Origin: Daphnia carinata
Lineage: Eukaryota > Arthropoda > Branchiopoda > Diplostraca > Daphniidae
DNA: 64,000 bases
NCBI RefSeq assembly: GCF_022539665.2
Contig: NC_081337.1
Location: 3,138,679 to 3,202,678, forward strand
Direction of reading: 5' to 3'
Shown here: one piece after another, positions 41,820 to 56,239 of the stretch
Position numbering within the stretch: the first letter of the stretch is position 1
Layout: each line of letters starts with the position of its first letter
The notes under the pieces: model-generated
What the model saw: the letters and a program-made list of their open reading frames with translations, nothing else
Databases searched by the model: none
What the model was told of the DNA's origin: nothing
Position numbers and translations under genes: made by a program

Positions 41820-43339
41820 ACAATCGAATGAAATCCATTTACATTTCATCCATTCACATAACGCGGACGGGTCCAGCAGCGACCGCACGTCGCGAGCTAC
41901 GCGGTTCCCCCTCCCTTTCCTTTTATTTTTACCTCAAACACGTATTCTATATTATATACATATCTAAATATTTTCTGTTTACACGGGACGCCGCCGCCGC
42001 TGCGCAACTTTGGGTCAACGGATCCATCAAATGGCGCCGTTTACAACACAAAAGAAAAAACAAAAAAAAAAAAAAATCTATTTTTGTTTTTTTTGTTTTT
42101 TTTTTTTTTTTTTTTGTTTTTGAATATCATCTACATTCATTTGAATAAACTTAAACCAAAAGGAAATAGTTTGGCTGATATTTACCTGTGGTAGAATTTG
42201 GACTTCAATGACTTCTTGGTGCTGGCCGTTATTGCCACGATCGTTGTTACCGCCCAGGACAGCTGACGTTTGCATGGGCGAAGACGAAATCGGATGATCC
42301 CGATGTCCCGACCGCGTACTCCTAAAATATTTTTTAAAAAAATGTTGCAAAACATTTTAATTACTAGTCACGTGATAGTTGAAAATGACGATGCAATCGA
42401 GAAACAAACGAAATCTTTTCCTGAATTCAATTCAAAACTGTAAGATAAATGCTAGAAAATCCATGAATGGACATGGACATGGACATTTTCTTTTTTCTTT
42501 TTTTTTTTATTAAAGGCTAAAAAAAAAAAAAAAAAAAAAAAATTGCTGCGATTCACTCGTATAATACAAGTGGAGCGATGTGATTTAAGGTTGATGATGT
42601 CGACCGCCCTCCCCTTTCGCTATTGTTATTATTATGGCACTCTCGCTCCTTTTAAGTCCTTCAAGATGAGCCACGCCAAGGCAAAAAGAAAAACACCTGG
42701 CCTCAACGTTCGGCTATATTTATGCGACAACAACAACAACAACGTAAAAAAAAAAAAAAATAAAAACCTGTGCGATCGGTGATGTCCGGAGTTGTTGCTC
42801 TTGTTCGACTGGGACGAAGTGAGCGGACGATTGGGCTGATGGCGGGACGAGCGGGTCGATTGGACGCGATTCGAAGACAAGCCGGCCATCGAATTCGAGT
42901 GATCGGAGCGCAGCGATTGGTTCTCCTCGTCGGCGATGTTGTTGCTCCGGTGATGATGTTGCGGTATGGCCGGCGGAGGCATCTGCGGCTGTGTGTGCCC
43001 GACGTTATTCCACATCTGATGGCCGGCCATGTCTTTGCCAACGGCTGACGATCCGTTCATCATTAAACCACCGTTTGTCTGTGAATGAGAAAGAAAAAAA
43101 AAATCACGAATTAGTTTTTGTTTTTTTTTTGAATGAAGAAGAGGAAGAATTCAGAAAACGAGGTACAAATGCGAGCATACCTTCAGGGCATGACCGTTGT
43201 TGCCGAAGACGGGCGTCGATCTAGGCGAACCGATGAGCGAAGGCGCGTTCGAACTGGAATTGCCGCCTAGTTGGTGATTCGATCCCGATCCGGATTCCGG
43301 AGAATCCGACAGCATGTACGTTGTCATGTTGTCGTACAT
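39412..43339 (-). CDS. Vang: Van Gogh / Strabismus planar cell polarity protein
   Basis: Core four-pass membrane protein of planar cell polarity; it recruits Prickle and opposes Frizzled at cell junctions. Nine exons give 697 aa: 43181-43339, 42768-43078, 42186-42321, 41126-41665, 40805-40960, 40508-40684, 40252-40438, 39933-40141, 39412-39630. A long Ser/Asn/His-rich N-terminal tail (about 260 residues, longer than the usual) precedes TM1 (about 271-295), TM2 (316-336), TM3 (346-368) and TM4 (383-410; [20 protein letters not shown]). The cytoplasmic tail has [66 protein letters not shown] and the PDZ-binding terminus ETSV. Ser-rich N-terminal blocks fit known CK1 phosphorylation in this family. 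Every junction keeps frame. Confidence 0.96.
41787..41817. repeat. (CA)n microsatellite in Vang intron 3
   Basis: About 15 CA units in the intron between the exons at 42186-42321 and 41126-41665. Confidence 0.9.
42519..42542. repeat. poly(A) run of 24 in Vang intron 2
   Basis: Twenty-four consecutive A on the plus strand, i.e. poly(T) in the transcript direction. Confidence 0.9.
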
Positions 43340-45425
43340 TCGTTTTTCTCCTCCTTATTTTCGTAATGCAATCACGCAAAAAAAAAATAGAACCAGAGCT
43401 GCTCCTTTGGTATTTCTCAGCCAGAAAAGTTTGACACTTCTGTGGAAAACAAAAAAAAAAAACAAAAAAAATACATGAGAAAAAAGGAATAATTGATTGA
43501 AGATGATTCTCACTCGTTCACACACTATTGCCCATTCCCTTTGTTGTTATCGCAATGAAAATTGCACGCATCGTCACACGCTCTATTTTTCATCCCCCCC
43601 CCCTTATTTTTTCTGTGTGTTGTTCTTCGAAATCAAAATCAAACATTGACATGACGAAACTAAAGTGGCGCGGTCGGTGCGTTTGATTTTGCAACAGAAA
43701 ATGAATATTTATACACACGTCGTGCACACCAAAACTCTCTCGACCGTAATGAGATGCTGCAGCCTGATGTTTTTTTGTTTCTTTTTTTTTTGTCCGGCTT
43801 CGAAAAAAAAACAAAAAAAAAACCTAAAATAAGAAGAAAACGATTGTCGCCTTTATTTCTGCTCGTGTTGGGTGCGGGATTTTTTTTTCACGTGTGTGTG
43901 TATGTGACAACGACATTCTCTTCCAGTCCAGGGCGCGGACTCGCAGCGCGTTGACATTATCGCAAAATCATCAAGACAGCTGCTGCACTCTGGTCAGACT
44001 GTGAGAAGCAGAAATCTTGTTTTGTTTTTTTTTAACTCGTGTTCGTTCTCAAACATTTTCGAATTGCACCGTGTTTTTTTGTTTTTTTAACCTTGTTGGT
44101 GTAGGTTTTCATTTTTTGATTAACACAAAGTGAAACACACGAGGCAACAAGGCCGTTTTTTTTTTTAGACACGTAAAAAGTTCATTGACATTGTGTTCTG
44201 GAATGACGAACAAGCCGTCCAGTGCAAATGGAACTTGAAAAGATGATCGGAAGTCGTCGGGAAAAGTTCAATCCGTCAGTTGGCAACGAAAAAATAGGCA
44301 TTTGAAAAGAAATAAATGTGACGATCCGCCAGCTGCTCGCGTGACGGAATGAAATCGGAATGGTACAAAATTGGGTGCCAAGAAACATACTACCCCATTG
44401 GTGGGAATTTTACTCGGAAAAATCCCTCGGCCGGATCTCGAAATAAACTGGAGAGAAAAAAAAAATCCGATACTGTTTGGCGGTCGTCGGATCTTGTCAG
44501 CGTTTCCCCCCTCTGCTTGAAAGAAAGGAAAGAAATCGAATAGTCTTTTTTTTTTTTTTTTTTTGTAAACCTATACACGCCTAGAATATTACGAGAATGG
44601 GATGCGTCTCTCTCTCTCTCCTTTTTCGGGATCGCCATCCTCTCAACGGGAGTTTTTTCTTTCCAAATATATCCGCCGTTTAGCATAGAACGAATCGGAG
44701 CCCCCCCCCCCCTTCTATCATATCTCGATCGTTGCATATATCAATTTCACCTTTTAGTTTATTGTTGGAAAAAGAAAAAAGGAACATTTTTCTTTAACTC
44801 TGTGGCGGGTCTTCTTACACATCGATACACACCACACATGGAACAAAAATATACTTTTTCGAGTTTAAAACGTATAAAGACGTTGAATGTAATACACGGC
44901 GTTATGGCTGTACGCTTCTTATTCTTTCCGAATTTTTTTTTTTTTATTGAAATAAATGTCAAGGGAAAAAAAAGGCCCAGAGATCATCATCACATCTGCA
45001 AAATACACGGGCCATCACGCGGGATCATCCGTCGTAAAAAACCGTTGTGTGTTTCTCTTTTTCCTTGGATACATAAGATTGTGAACTCGCGATAAGAATT
45101 CGTGTTTCGAGGCTGTTTAGCTCCACGGTAAATGCACCGGGATGACCAGAGATGCACAACCCAAAAAGAAGAATGTCACACACAGGTGACACACAATCTC
45201 TCATCGTTCAAAATGTTTCTCTTCCTCTTTTTTTGGCTTCGTCATCTCTTTTAGAAGATGACCATCATCGCGTCCTTTTTTTTTTTTCAGCTACCGTAAC
45301 AACACCATTCAAGGCGAAAAAAATAAATAAATACGCTTTAATGCAATAACACTATATAAGACTTTTTTTTTTTTTTTTTAAGCGAACACGGTTTCCGCAA
45401 CCACCTTGAAATGGCCTACTGCATT

Positions 45426-45456
45426 TCTCTTCGTGTTGGCTACCAACACGAAGAGA
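45426..45456. repeat. perfect 14-bp hairpin with 3-nt loop
   Basis: TCTCTTCGTGTTGG and its exact complement flank the loop CTA. The stem is GC-richer than the surroundings. Confidence 0.8.
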
Positions 45457-48400
45457 TAAACGAGGCAATTGGGTAATACTACCAAAGATGGTGGACATTG
45501 TTTGTGTTTTTTTAGGCGAAAAACAAAAACGTCTAGCGTCTCATTTTTTTTTTTGGAACATAATAATTGAAGAGAGCGCGAAAAAAAAAACATTTCCTTT
45601 TCGCGCGGGCGGTCTTGTAAATACTAGTGATTTTTTGCTTTTCGAGCGACATTTTGTTTCAACAGGTACACACGAAAAAAAATGAGGGGGGGGGGGAGAG
45701 AGAGAGAAAAAAAAAAAATGTTGGATATAATAAAAAGAAGAAGAACCCGTCGCGCAACAGTTCCTCTTGTTCCAGACGTTGAGAAAACTAGAAGAGAGAG
45801 AACATAAGGAAAGAGGAATGAAAGAGATAAGAGCCAGAGAACCAGGTGTGCCCTGAAGGGAAGCTGAGGGCCATTCGTACCTTCTTTTTTCCAACTACAA
45901 CAGGTGAACGGCCCAGCAGCCCCCAGAAAAGAAAAAAAAAACACCAAGGAGAACCGCCACTGTTGCCATACCATCATTAAATACTCTCCCCCCCCTCCTC
46001 TTCTAGTACACTCAGGTAACATGTTGGAAAAAGAAGGGGAGAATTTTTGTTTTCAAGCTTCTTCCTGTATTTTTATCTTTCCGTTGAGATCGAGTTTTTT
46101 CTTTTCTTTTTTTTTTACTTTCTCTGACTCGCTTCCCTCAATGTTGTATATTTAGATTAATAGATTTCACAATAGCCTTCTAAAATACAACCACAAAAAG
46201 AAAAAAAAATTTCGTTTCGGCGCCGACTTATTTACGACAAGGTTTGGCTACTTCATAATTCGATAAGCATCTCTCCAAAACAAAACAAAAAAACAATTCT
46301 GGAACACATCAATATTCTGCTTCAAGTCAATAGAGACCGACTTACTAGGCCTGTTTTCAATAATGAGCCGATGTCATTTATCTCTTGATTTATCCGTCCA
46401 CTAATCTCGGAAAAAGAGGAACAGATGACAGCGCCATGTTGTTCCTTTTTTTTTTTATGATTGCGTACATGTTTGGAAGCTTTCAACACAAATCGTGAAA
46501 AAATAATAACGAGCCAATTTATTTTTGTGTGTGTCTTTGTTTCAATGGCAGTTTGGGGTGACAACGTATCAGATGATTGGCTCGAACGGAATTCATTACT
46601 CATTTGTTTTCGGGGGTTATCGAGTCGTCAAAACATTGCACGAAACATGGCGATTACAAAAACAAAGGAAAAATGGAATTTTTTTGTTTTTACGAGTACC
46701 TCGCTTCATTTTATCTGCTGTTAGAAAAAGATGTTTATCTTTTCTGAATATTTGGACTCTTTTGTTTTTTTTGTTTTTTTTTAAATAAATAAGGGTGGAG
46801 TAACGATTACACAACCTGTAAAAATTGTGCGATCGAAAGAAGGAACGCCATTGTTTAACGAATTGGCTAAACAAAAAAAAAAAAAAGGACTGACCGGTTC
46901 GTTCCCGTCTTTTTTGAAATAAAACAAAAATGCGATGATTTCCTCTCAATAGTTGGGTGCGAACGATTTGAATAGATCTCGAATTTCCAGTTTTTTTGTT
47001 TTTTTTCAAACGACAATTTCTCAACGTTTTTCAATTGCAAAGAGAAAAAAAAAGAAGTTGACGCGACGAGATCTCTGAAACGAGATTACCCTATTCGAAA
47101 ATAATCCGCGTCGGGTCACGAATATTTAACAAAATTTCTTGTCTACATTTATTTGTTTTCAAGTCTACGGAGACAAGTCAAACCTGTTTCCACTGCCCTC
47201 TTCTTTTTCCAGTGAAAAAAAGAAAAAAAAAACAACAAAAAAACAACATAAATCAGAGCGCCCAGGAAACAAAATGTCCTGACTTTTTACAGATTTCTCG
47301 AGAAAGTCTGAATTGGAATTAAAAAAAGATGGTTAGAATTCATCTTTTGTTGCACTTCGATTCAAAAGAAGTGCAGACAGAATCTTCGTGTGGAAAAAGA
47401 AGACATTAAACACGATGAACATTTTTAGAGAAAAGTGTTATTTCATTTCTTCCTGGACAAAAAAAAACCTGGGCTACGACGACAGGGATTAAGAAGCTTC
47501 TCGTTTTTTTTTTCCAACTTAAAAAATATTCCGTAAATAGAAAAGGAGAAAAGAAAAAAAAACTATCTCGTCACTGGGATTAATGCAAAAAAGAAATGGT
47601 AGCCTGGACAGCGTGCAGACAAATAGTCTTCCTTTTCTAGCTAATATACATTTTTTTTTTTTCCTGGAGAAGAAGAAGAAACACTCACCTTTTTTTTTCC
47701 TTTTCGTTGTGTTGTTGAAGATTTCCGGTGGCTGCTGTGAGACGTGCAAATTAGGAGACCATAAATTTCTGGGTATCTGATTTCAATCTTCTTTTACACC
47801 CAACTGTTTTCACTGGTGATCTCTCTCAAGGAAATCAATAATCCATGCAGCTTAGCTGATGGTAATCCATAGGTGTTACCGCCGAACAGAGGGTTTCGTG
47901 TAATTCTTTTTTTTTTCTGCTTTACACGTCGTTTAGTTTCATTCCCCGAAACGCACTCACACACTTGAGATATGCACTTTTTCACACTTAAACAAAAGAA
48001 ATTGTTGGATTAAAAGGGCCCCCACAAGGACCTTCGTTCAGGACAATCCACCCCCACTCTTCGGGAATTACACACCAACAAAAAAAAAAAAGATAAAATT
48101 CGGCTGCTGTATGATGTCTGCTGCTGTTGCGGCTAAGCGTCCACACTCGACTGAGCTGCTTCACCACGATAAAGCCACGCCATACTCTTTTTTTTTTTTC
48201 TTTTCTTTTTCTAGCTTTTAAATATATACATGAAACAGAAAAAAGGGGGAAAGGAGAAGAGGAGGGGAGAGAAAAAAGACCTCCAAAATGGAAGGGACCC
48301 TGCGGCGATTGCATGCTATTGGTCCGCTTCAGTCTTTGGCACCCGAAACAACTGCAACACACTCCAGTAGACTTGGGCGAGAGAGTTTTTTTTTTATGGA

Positions 48401-51400
48401 AGGCGGGGAGTGTAGTTGTCGTCAAGGCAAAATAAAAGCGAACTATTTTTAAAACCCTCCCCCCCCTTTAAATAAGATCGTTACCATTAAAGAAAAGAAA
48501 AGTTTTGCGTGACAAAATGTGGTCAAAGCGACAGCTGTTTTACAAAAGAGTTTTCATTTTAACAAAAGAATATAACTTTTTTTAATCGTCGAGAAAGAAT
48601 CAATTTTCCAAGAATTGAAGCGAGAAAAGAAAATGGTGGGCTGGCCTCTAACGTTGCTCGACGTCGGCTCTGTATCGTCTTTCGCATGAGTTGGCCTGTC
48701 TGCTTCACTATCCATCCGCGTGGATCAAAATAGTATATACAAGGCAAAATGATTGTAGTAGTATTATTATCTCAAACTATAAAATGCTTGCACGAGACGT
48801 GTCCCGAGTGAACCGCACACGTTTCAATGTAACCACGTCTCACGTGAAGGAGCTGCCGGTTTATCTACGATCAACGAACAGCTGATTCCAACGTGTTCAA
48901 TTTATTCTTCTTTTTTTCCAATCCAAATAGCTAAATAATTTTCGGTTTCTTAGATAACAATTCTACTGATAAATTCCCCTTTTAATCTCATTATTTTAAA
49001 GCGAGTCCTAATACATTTGAGCTTCTTGTTTTACCCACATTCCCCATACGAAAAAAAAAGCGTTAGATTTCGAAATGAAATCTCCCCAGAAGAAACAAGC
49101 AAATAAAAAAAAAATGTAACGAAGAATGTCAAGAATGAAACGATAACAGAAATTCAAACCATTTCTTTTTTTTTCCTCTTGGCTTGTTTTAGTTTTTTTT
49201 TTTTTTCTTAAAAGCAGACGATGCATTCCGGAAGGATTTCATTACACTAGCGGCATTTATGTGGGTCTTCCTGATTTCTCTGATTGGACACTACACGTCG
49301 TTCTATAATGCGGTTGATAATGACACGATTACTCACTCCCCAACCCATCAACAAAAGAAAAATAATTATCAACTTTTCACTCTTCAAGGTTCGTACACGC
49401 ATCGTCGGATTGGCTCAACTGGGAAAAAAAGCTGCTGTCGCACGTCAATGACGACGGATGAAATGCACCAACGTGAGAAAAAAGAAACGCTTGCTGATCT
49501 ACCACTATAGAAACGAAGCCTTTCGAAATGGTTCACGATATGCCTCATGAGAAAATCACGTCCTGGGGTCGTAATCATCCACTACTCGAACACCAAGCAG
49601 CCATCTTGTTTTTTTCTTTCCCCGAGTTTTTGTTGAAAACAACACTGAAAGAAAGGCTACTATTTTTGTTTGATGTGCTACAGAAGAGGGCGTTGATTTA
49701 TAAATAGTTTTCTGTGTTACTTAACCCCTCGCTAGAAAACACTAACATTTTTTCGTGAGTCTAGTCGGCTAGACTAAAAAAAAAATAATAAAAAGCTAAA
49801 AAATCCAGTTGTGTTTGTAGCAACCAGCGATGGTCACTGTTTCTTTTTAAGAAAAGCCAAATGAAACTAAAAATTTTTTCTTAATAAGAAAAGGAGATTA
49901 TCTTGGTGGGTGGGAAGCACGCGGTTTCACGCGGACTCACACAGAGCAATAGGTTTGATGGATACGGAGGCGTGAGACTTGATGGGCATATCGTCTATGG
50001 CAGGATATGCCTTTAGACAACTGGGGTTGACCTCCCGAACTTGACATTTCCAAGAAAAAAAGAAATGACGTTGTCGACAGTCTTTTTTTAAATTTTATTT
50101 CGGGAGAGTGTTTGGGAAATGAAAAAAAAAAGCGACACGACCGCGGGTTTTAATGAAAAAAAAATAGGAGGAATTGACATCTATGAGAGAGAGAGGGCGC
50201 AAAAAATTCTTTTGATTGAATTTAAAAAAACATTTTCTCTTTGGAGTTTCATTCAAAATTTTGATTTGTTAACAAAGATGAATTTAGAAGTAGGATTTTG
50301 ACTGGAAAAAGTGATCGATAAGAGGGCGCTATTATATTCAATATTTCTATTATTTTCGGGACAACAGGGGACCCGCAGACTTTTTACTCGGATGACACGA
50401 AAAGTGAACCATCCGTCAAGCGTGAATCAAGTACGACGCCATTTTCGAGTTACAATGTCGGTTGGAAAGAAAAAAAAAACGTCACTGCATTTTACGTGTC
50501 ACGATTTACTTTTAAGTGGATGTAATTGATGGAATGATCCATCATATTTCGTTCTTGTACATTTCCATACGTTTTTTGTCCTAAAACGGGCCTATCAGAA
50601 AAAGAAGAGTAAACGTCTCTAACATTCAGATAGTTGTCGGCATCGTTTACGACGTATTTAAATCAACACAAAATTAGACGGAAAAAGAAAACGACAATCC
50701 GGATAGCCACGGGATTGAACGAATGAAACACGAATTCCTTTTAGTGGACAGAAAGCAAAAATAAGATCATGCGAGTTACTTAGTAGTCAAGAAAAGTTTT
50801 CGTCATGCCGCCGAGTTGCATATGGAACTGGTTTCCAATGTTTGTTTCTCCATTTGTGTATCGACAATAATTTTTTTCGTTCCATGGGAAAGAAACAAAA
50901 AATTATCATACGAAAACTGATTTGATGACCCCAAACAAAAACTTTTTCATTTCAGGTTTTTCTTTTTTCTTTTTTTTTTATCCTTAAAAATTAAATACGA
51001 AAAATCAAACAATATTTAGATAAAAGAATCTTGTACAACCGAAGGTCGCCTCGTTCATGACCGTGATGGATTTTTTTGTTCCCCCCCCCTTCTTCGATCG
51101 TTGACGAGTCAATTACCGCGCTCTCCCGGCCAACGACAAGAAGACAAGAAAGCGACGACAGTGAAGGAACGTTTTCTCGTGCTGTTTTTTTTCGTCTGCC
51201 ATTGTTACCATGACAACCGATACAAGAAAAAACGTGACGCATCGCTCCTGCAGGGTAGTTTTCTCCCCCCTCAACATTCAAGTGATGTAAACTATTGATC
51301 TGTTAGTTTGCCCGACCCCCGTCTCCAAATAACTTACACACCCGTGTGTTACACACAGGAGGGGGGAAATTCTGGTTGTATATATACACATTTGGGAAAT

Positions 51401-53338
51401 GTTCCTCTAGGGCGTGACCTGCAGGATAATTTGGAACGTGCTGTCTCGCTATCAACATTTACGTGTGTACAACATAAAAGTCATCAGCCTTTGGAAAATA
51501 CGAGATAAACCGAAACGCTGTGTGTGTATATTCTAAAAACAAAACGAAAGAAGAAAGAAAACGGTTCGAAAAATGCTCACCCAAATCGAGGTGATTGCAA
51601 TCTGGATTCGTACAGCCTTCGTTATGGATGATGGATGAGTTGTTGAACACACACGAAAGTCATAGTCAAACACGTGAATATCTACATACTGTTATCACAC
51701 TTGTGTAGAACGCACAAAAAAATGTGGATCGCACGAATTACAGCTGCTGTTTTATTGCGTTCGGTTCAATCTGTTCTCTTGTTTGAGATTATAAAAGCTT
51801 TTGTCTTTGGCAAAAAGAGCAGACTAACTTTACGTCCCCCTCCTTTTTCAAAAGCGATCTTCTTTTGTTAGTTTTGTGTGAAAAACAATGCGAGGCAACG
51901 GTGTTCTTTGATTGATTGTTGCCATCTCTTTGTTTTCTCGTTCACACAAATTGTTAATCCACACGAGTAATTGAAAAATGCGTGCACGTAATAAACTTTT
52001 TCTCGTTTCTGATTTTTAAAGTTTTAGAGAGACACCTATCGTCTGCACTCTCAGCTGATTTTATTCATTAGGACGTACACACACAGGTTTTGTTAAAAGG
52101 CAATTTATACGGGACTTGATGGGCTATCAAAAGATAATACATTACCTTCGAAATGATGAACATCTTCTGTTGTCCGAATGGGTAACAATTGGTAGCCGGC
52201 CAAGCGAATGAAATTGAGATAAAAGACTGCACACAATCAGCTTCCGGTTTTTCAGCTGGAAGCAACATTTTAAACCTAAAGGTGATGGGCATTTTTTTTT
52301 GCTTGTTCATAAACAAAACCATAAGGTACTGTTGCTTTTTGGGTGTGTCTCGCCACCCAGGTTGACACGAAACTGACACATCAACAATCACAGCGGAAGA
52401 GCGGAAGAAGAAACAAAAGCATCCTTTTGAAATGATGACACAAAAAAGACAAACTTTCAATGAATTGTTTTCGTTTTTAAATTCTGCATAATTCATTAAA
52501 AAAAAAAGAAATGTGGAAGAATCATTTTAGGTAATTCAATTTCAGTGAACCAAAGGAATACAAATGCACAGATTTCACGCTGGAGGTTCATTTAAATGAA
52601 GCTCAAACCTGGAATTGTTTTAAAATTCCCCACCATTCTGAAAATGAAATGTCCTTGCATTTTGATATGCTGATTATCATTAGTTATAACATACTACAAC
52701 AGCAGAAAAAAGACACACACACACAAGAAATCTAAATGAGGGAACTTGAATTGAACGAAAAATTGTGCCTGCTAGACTTGAAGGTTGTCATTAACGAACA
52801 ATGGAAACAGCATGTCCTTGCGTGTAAATGATGCCTATTAAATGTAGAGTTTCTAATGTCTATTAGCATATATAGACAATTCCTGTACATGACCACTTTT
52901 AAATTGTTGATTACATACGTTAAGTTCCTCACCAGATGGTCGATGTGGGTGGTACGGAAATTAGACCAATGAACCATACCTCATTCACACTATTGCTAGA
53001 TATTCACGATTAGTATCAAACTAGCTGTCCAAATCAGCTCAACTGTCTTTTACATTTGTTTGGTTCAACACTAACGCCATTTGATTTATGAATAATGCGT
53101 TGACAATTAAAATACAGGAGGGTTATGATTTCATATTATCTCCACAAGTTGTCGGTAGCAGACGAAAAATTTCATGCATGTTGAGTCCGATTGAAACGGA
53201 CACGATCCTTTTTCGAGGGAATACATTTGAATTACAATGGCAGTGAGATCTTGTGTGTGTGTGAAATGGGGAAGACAGAAGCACCCGGCTCTATTGGCAA
53301 TCAAGGCCGCTGGGTCGTAAAGTAACAAAAGATGATTA

Positions 53339-53361
53339 CACACACACACACACACACACAA
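53339..53361. repeat. (CA)n microsatellite
   Basis: Eleven CA units plus one base. Confidence 0.85.
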
Positions 53362-53566
53362 GGTGCTATACACAATGCAAACGTGATGGTTAAAGGGGGG
53401 GAAAGCCGCTTCTTTTGCTCCTTTTTTTTTATTGTATAAACTAAAAAAGAAATGATTTCCAGAGCTGCGCTATGTTCCGGATGAAATTCAATAACAACTC
53501 ATTATACATGCAAGCCCAGATTGATGTTACACGAAACAGTATCTGGAGCTTTTGAGAAGCCCCGTG

Positions 53567-53589
53567 CACACACACACACACACACACAC
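53567..53589. repeat. (CA)n microsatellite
   Basis: About eleven CA units, 206 bp from the previous CA array and in the same orientation. Confidence 0.85.
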
Positions 53590-56217
53590 CCTTCCCTGGG
53601 AATGTCTAATTGTCGATATACGACGGCCGTCAAACAACGCTGTCACGATCTCTATATTTATTATAAATCAAGAGGTCATGATGATAACTATGCCAACTGA
53701 AGGGAAAAACACAAAAAAAAAAAATAGAATAATAAAGAACTCAAGAAGCGGTATATGTGCACTCTATCGTCCCGTCCAGAGGGCATTTTCTTTTAAACAA
53801 AAATTTATTTTAAAACCTACTACCATCGACCCTTTTTTGGGATTCTCTTTTTGGTGAGGATCCAACACACGACTAGCGGCTCAAAAATGAAACAAAAGCC
53901 AATAATTCTTTTTAAGAGAAAAAAAAAAAACTTGTTTTGATTAAAAATTGTCTTCAGAAACAAGAGTTTTTTTTCCAAAACACAAGACACAGACGAAAAA
54001 TCCAAATGAAAAAGAAGACAACGTTAACAGAATCAATTGACGAAAGAAACGACCTGACCACTCACTAAACAGGTTTATCAATACCACCCCTCGTCCTTTT
54101 TGCTTTTTTGATATCCCTCCTCGTTTTCATGACGAGTATAGAATACAAACAAAAGATTGAGAGGCTAACATTAAAAACGTAGGGCATATAACCAAGTATG
54201 GAAACACACACGTTGGATCAGCTGTTTGGAAAACGACAATTTTTTTTTTTTTAGGCGGCCAGGGAGGAACGGACCAGTTTTTTCCCTAACATTTATCAAG
54301 GGAGTGACTGACAGTTGTACCTAACCACGCCTTAATTCCGTTTCTCAAAAAATGGTCATTTTCAATGAACCCCCCCTTTCTTAGAAAGAAAATGCAAATC
54401 GACTTCTTTTGCGCCATTTGCGATGTAAGTAGACGTAAACGTAAATTTCCTGATGTCAGATAATCTTAATCGAATTTCCTTTTTTTTTTTCCTACCGCCC
54501 GTTTGCATCTTATTAAAAAAATAAATCATAAAAATTTGAAACCTTCACAAAAAAAGGAAACGGGATCATCGTTTGAATTTTCTGACGGGCTCGTTTCACA
54601 GACAGGTGGGCCGGAGACGACGAGATGTTCATTAGTCAATGGCTCCCGCGTGCAGCAGCGGCTACACGCACCATTAGCTTGTTAATGCATCCGTCTTGTC
54701 ATTTTCTTATCAGTTCTGTTTTTTTCCCCCTTGCTTTTTTCTTGTGCATTGCAAGACAGGCCGGAGTGCAACTGAATTTCGTTCGTAGCTATTGTTGTAC
54801 GTGTACAACCTTGGTGTCATCGACTCGACCTCGCCAAACAAACAAACAGGTTCCTTTCTACCAAATAAAATAATCAATCCGCCAGTCTGAAAAAAAGAAA
54901 AACAAGTGGAGAGGAAACCTGTCCTCTGGTTGGTAAGACCAAATAAAGAAAACAAAAATTTAAACTGCCATACAGGTGTGTGTTGCGTCATCAGAAAATA
55001 GCCTCACCAAGTTCAAACGCGCTGAATAGGCACCCTTGGCAACAAACAGCCTCCCCCCTTTGAAAAAAAATAAATCGTAAACATGTCGCAGGATGAGATA
55101 CGCCACTGGACGCCGACGGACATTGAGTAAAAAGGTTGATGTTATTACTAAAGTTGCTAATGGCTCCAAGTCGGCCATTACCTTGCTGAATAATTACGCC
55201 GACAGGTAGACTTGTCATTTCTTTTTTTCTGCCTCCCTTTTTTGAATTTCATAAATAGAAAAGAAAAATATTTTTTTTTTTTTTGTCTAGCTATTGTCTC
55301 CCCGATGCGTACCGTGAGTGATTCCAATCCGATACGCTTTGTGTTTCGCTATACTCACGCCCCTCTCCATAATTTCCCCGTCCGAACTGAGCCCTTCAAA
55401 AAAATAAAATTGTTTTTCAACGATAGAAAACGGGACAAGTTACTCAGTTCATCTTTCAAAAAAATACATCATTTTTTCTTCTTCTTCTTCTTAAAAAAAA
55501 ATCATTTCGTCATTCGCAGGCGCCGCGGCACGATTTCAAACCCGCATCAATCGAAATTCTATACCAGTACGTCTATATAAAAAATACGTGCCGCTTTATA
55601 ATATTAGAATCATATAGCTGCCAGCTATGGAATATATTGCCGTGTTATTGCTCATGCCATCCCGCCGGTCAAATAGCCTCCAATTATTGCCAGTAAGTTC
55701 ATTTCTCACCGGCATTTGTTTTTAAATCTTAAAAAACAAAAAAAATTAAGAGTATAACAAGAGATGGCCATTGCTGGACTGATGAGATATTCATCACGTA
55801 ACGTTACTTTGAAATACTTTTCATTGTTTTTGTTTTTTAAGAGGCTTTTTTTGCGGCACGTTGTGATAATTAGACCTCGGCAGACAACAAATAATAATAA
55901 TAAGTTTAAATTACGCTTTGTGTTTCTCGGAGTGTGTGTGTGTGTGTTCCAGACGTCGCCGCGCTGTTTGTGTTTTAACGTTGTTTTTTTCCTATTCTAC
56001 ACCCGATAAGGTCACTTCGAAAAGTCCTGAACTGGTTTTTGTTTTTCTTTTGTTTTAAATTATTTACAAATTTAAAAAGAGAAGTCGGAGAGCGACGAAC
56101 CGTCAAAATGTCCTGAACACTCTGTGTTTTCTATTTTTCCGCTTGACGAAGCCAAAAGCGGATGAGACACACTGAAATCTCGTGTACAGACGGAATCATA
56201 GTATCCCCCCCCAAGAC

Positions 56218-56239
56218 CACACACACACACACACACACA
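56218..56239. repeat. (CA)n microsatellite
   Basis: Eleven CA units next to a C8 run (56205-56212). Confidence 0.85.
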
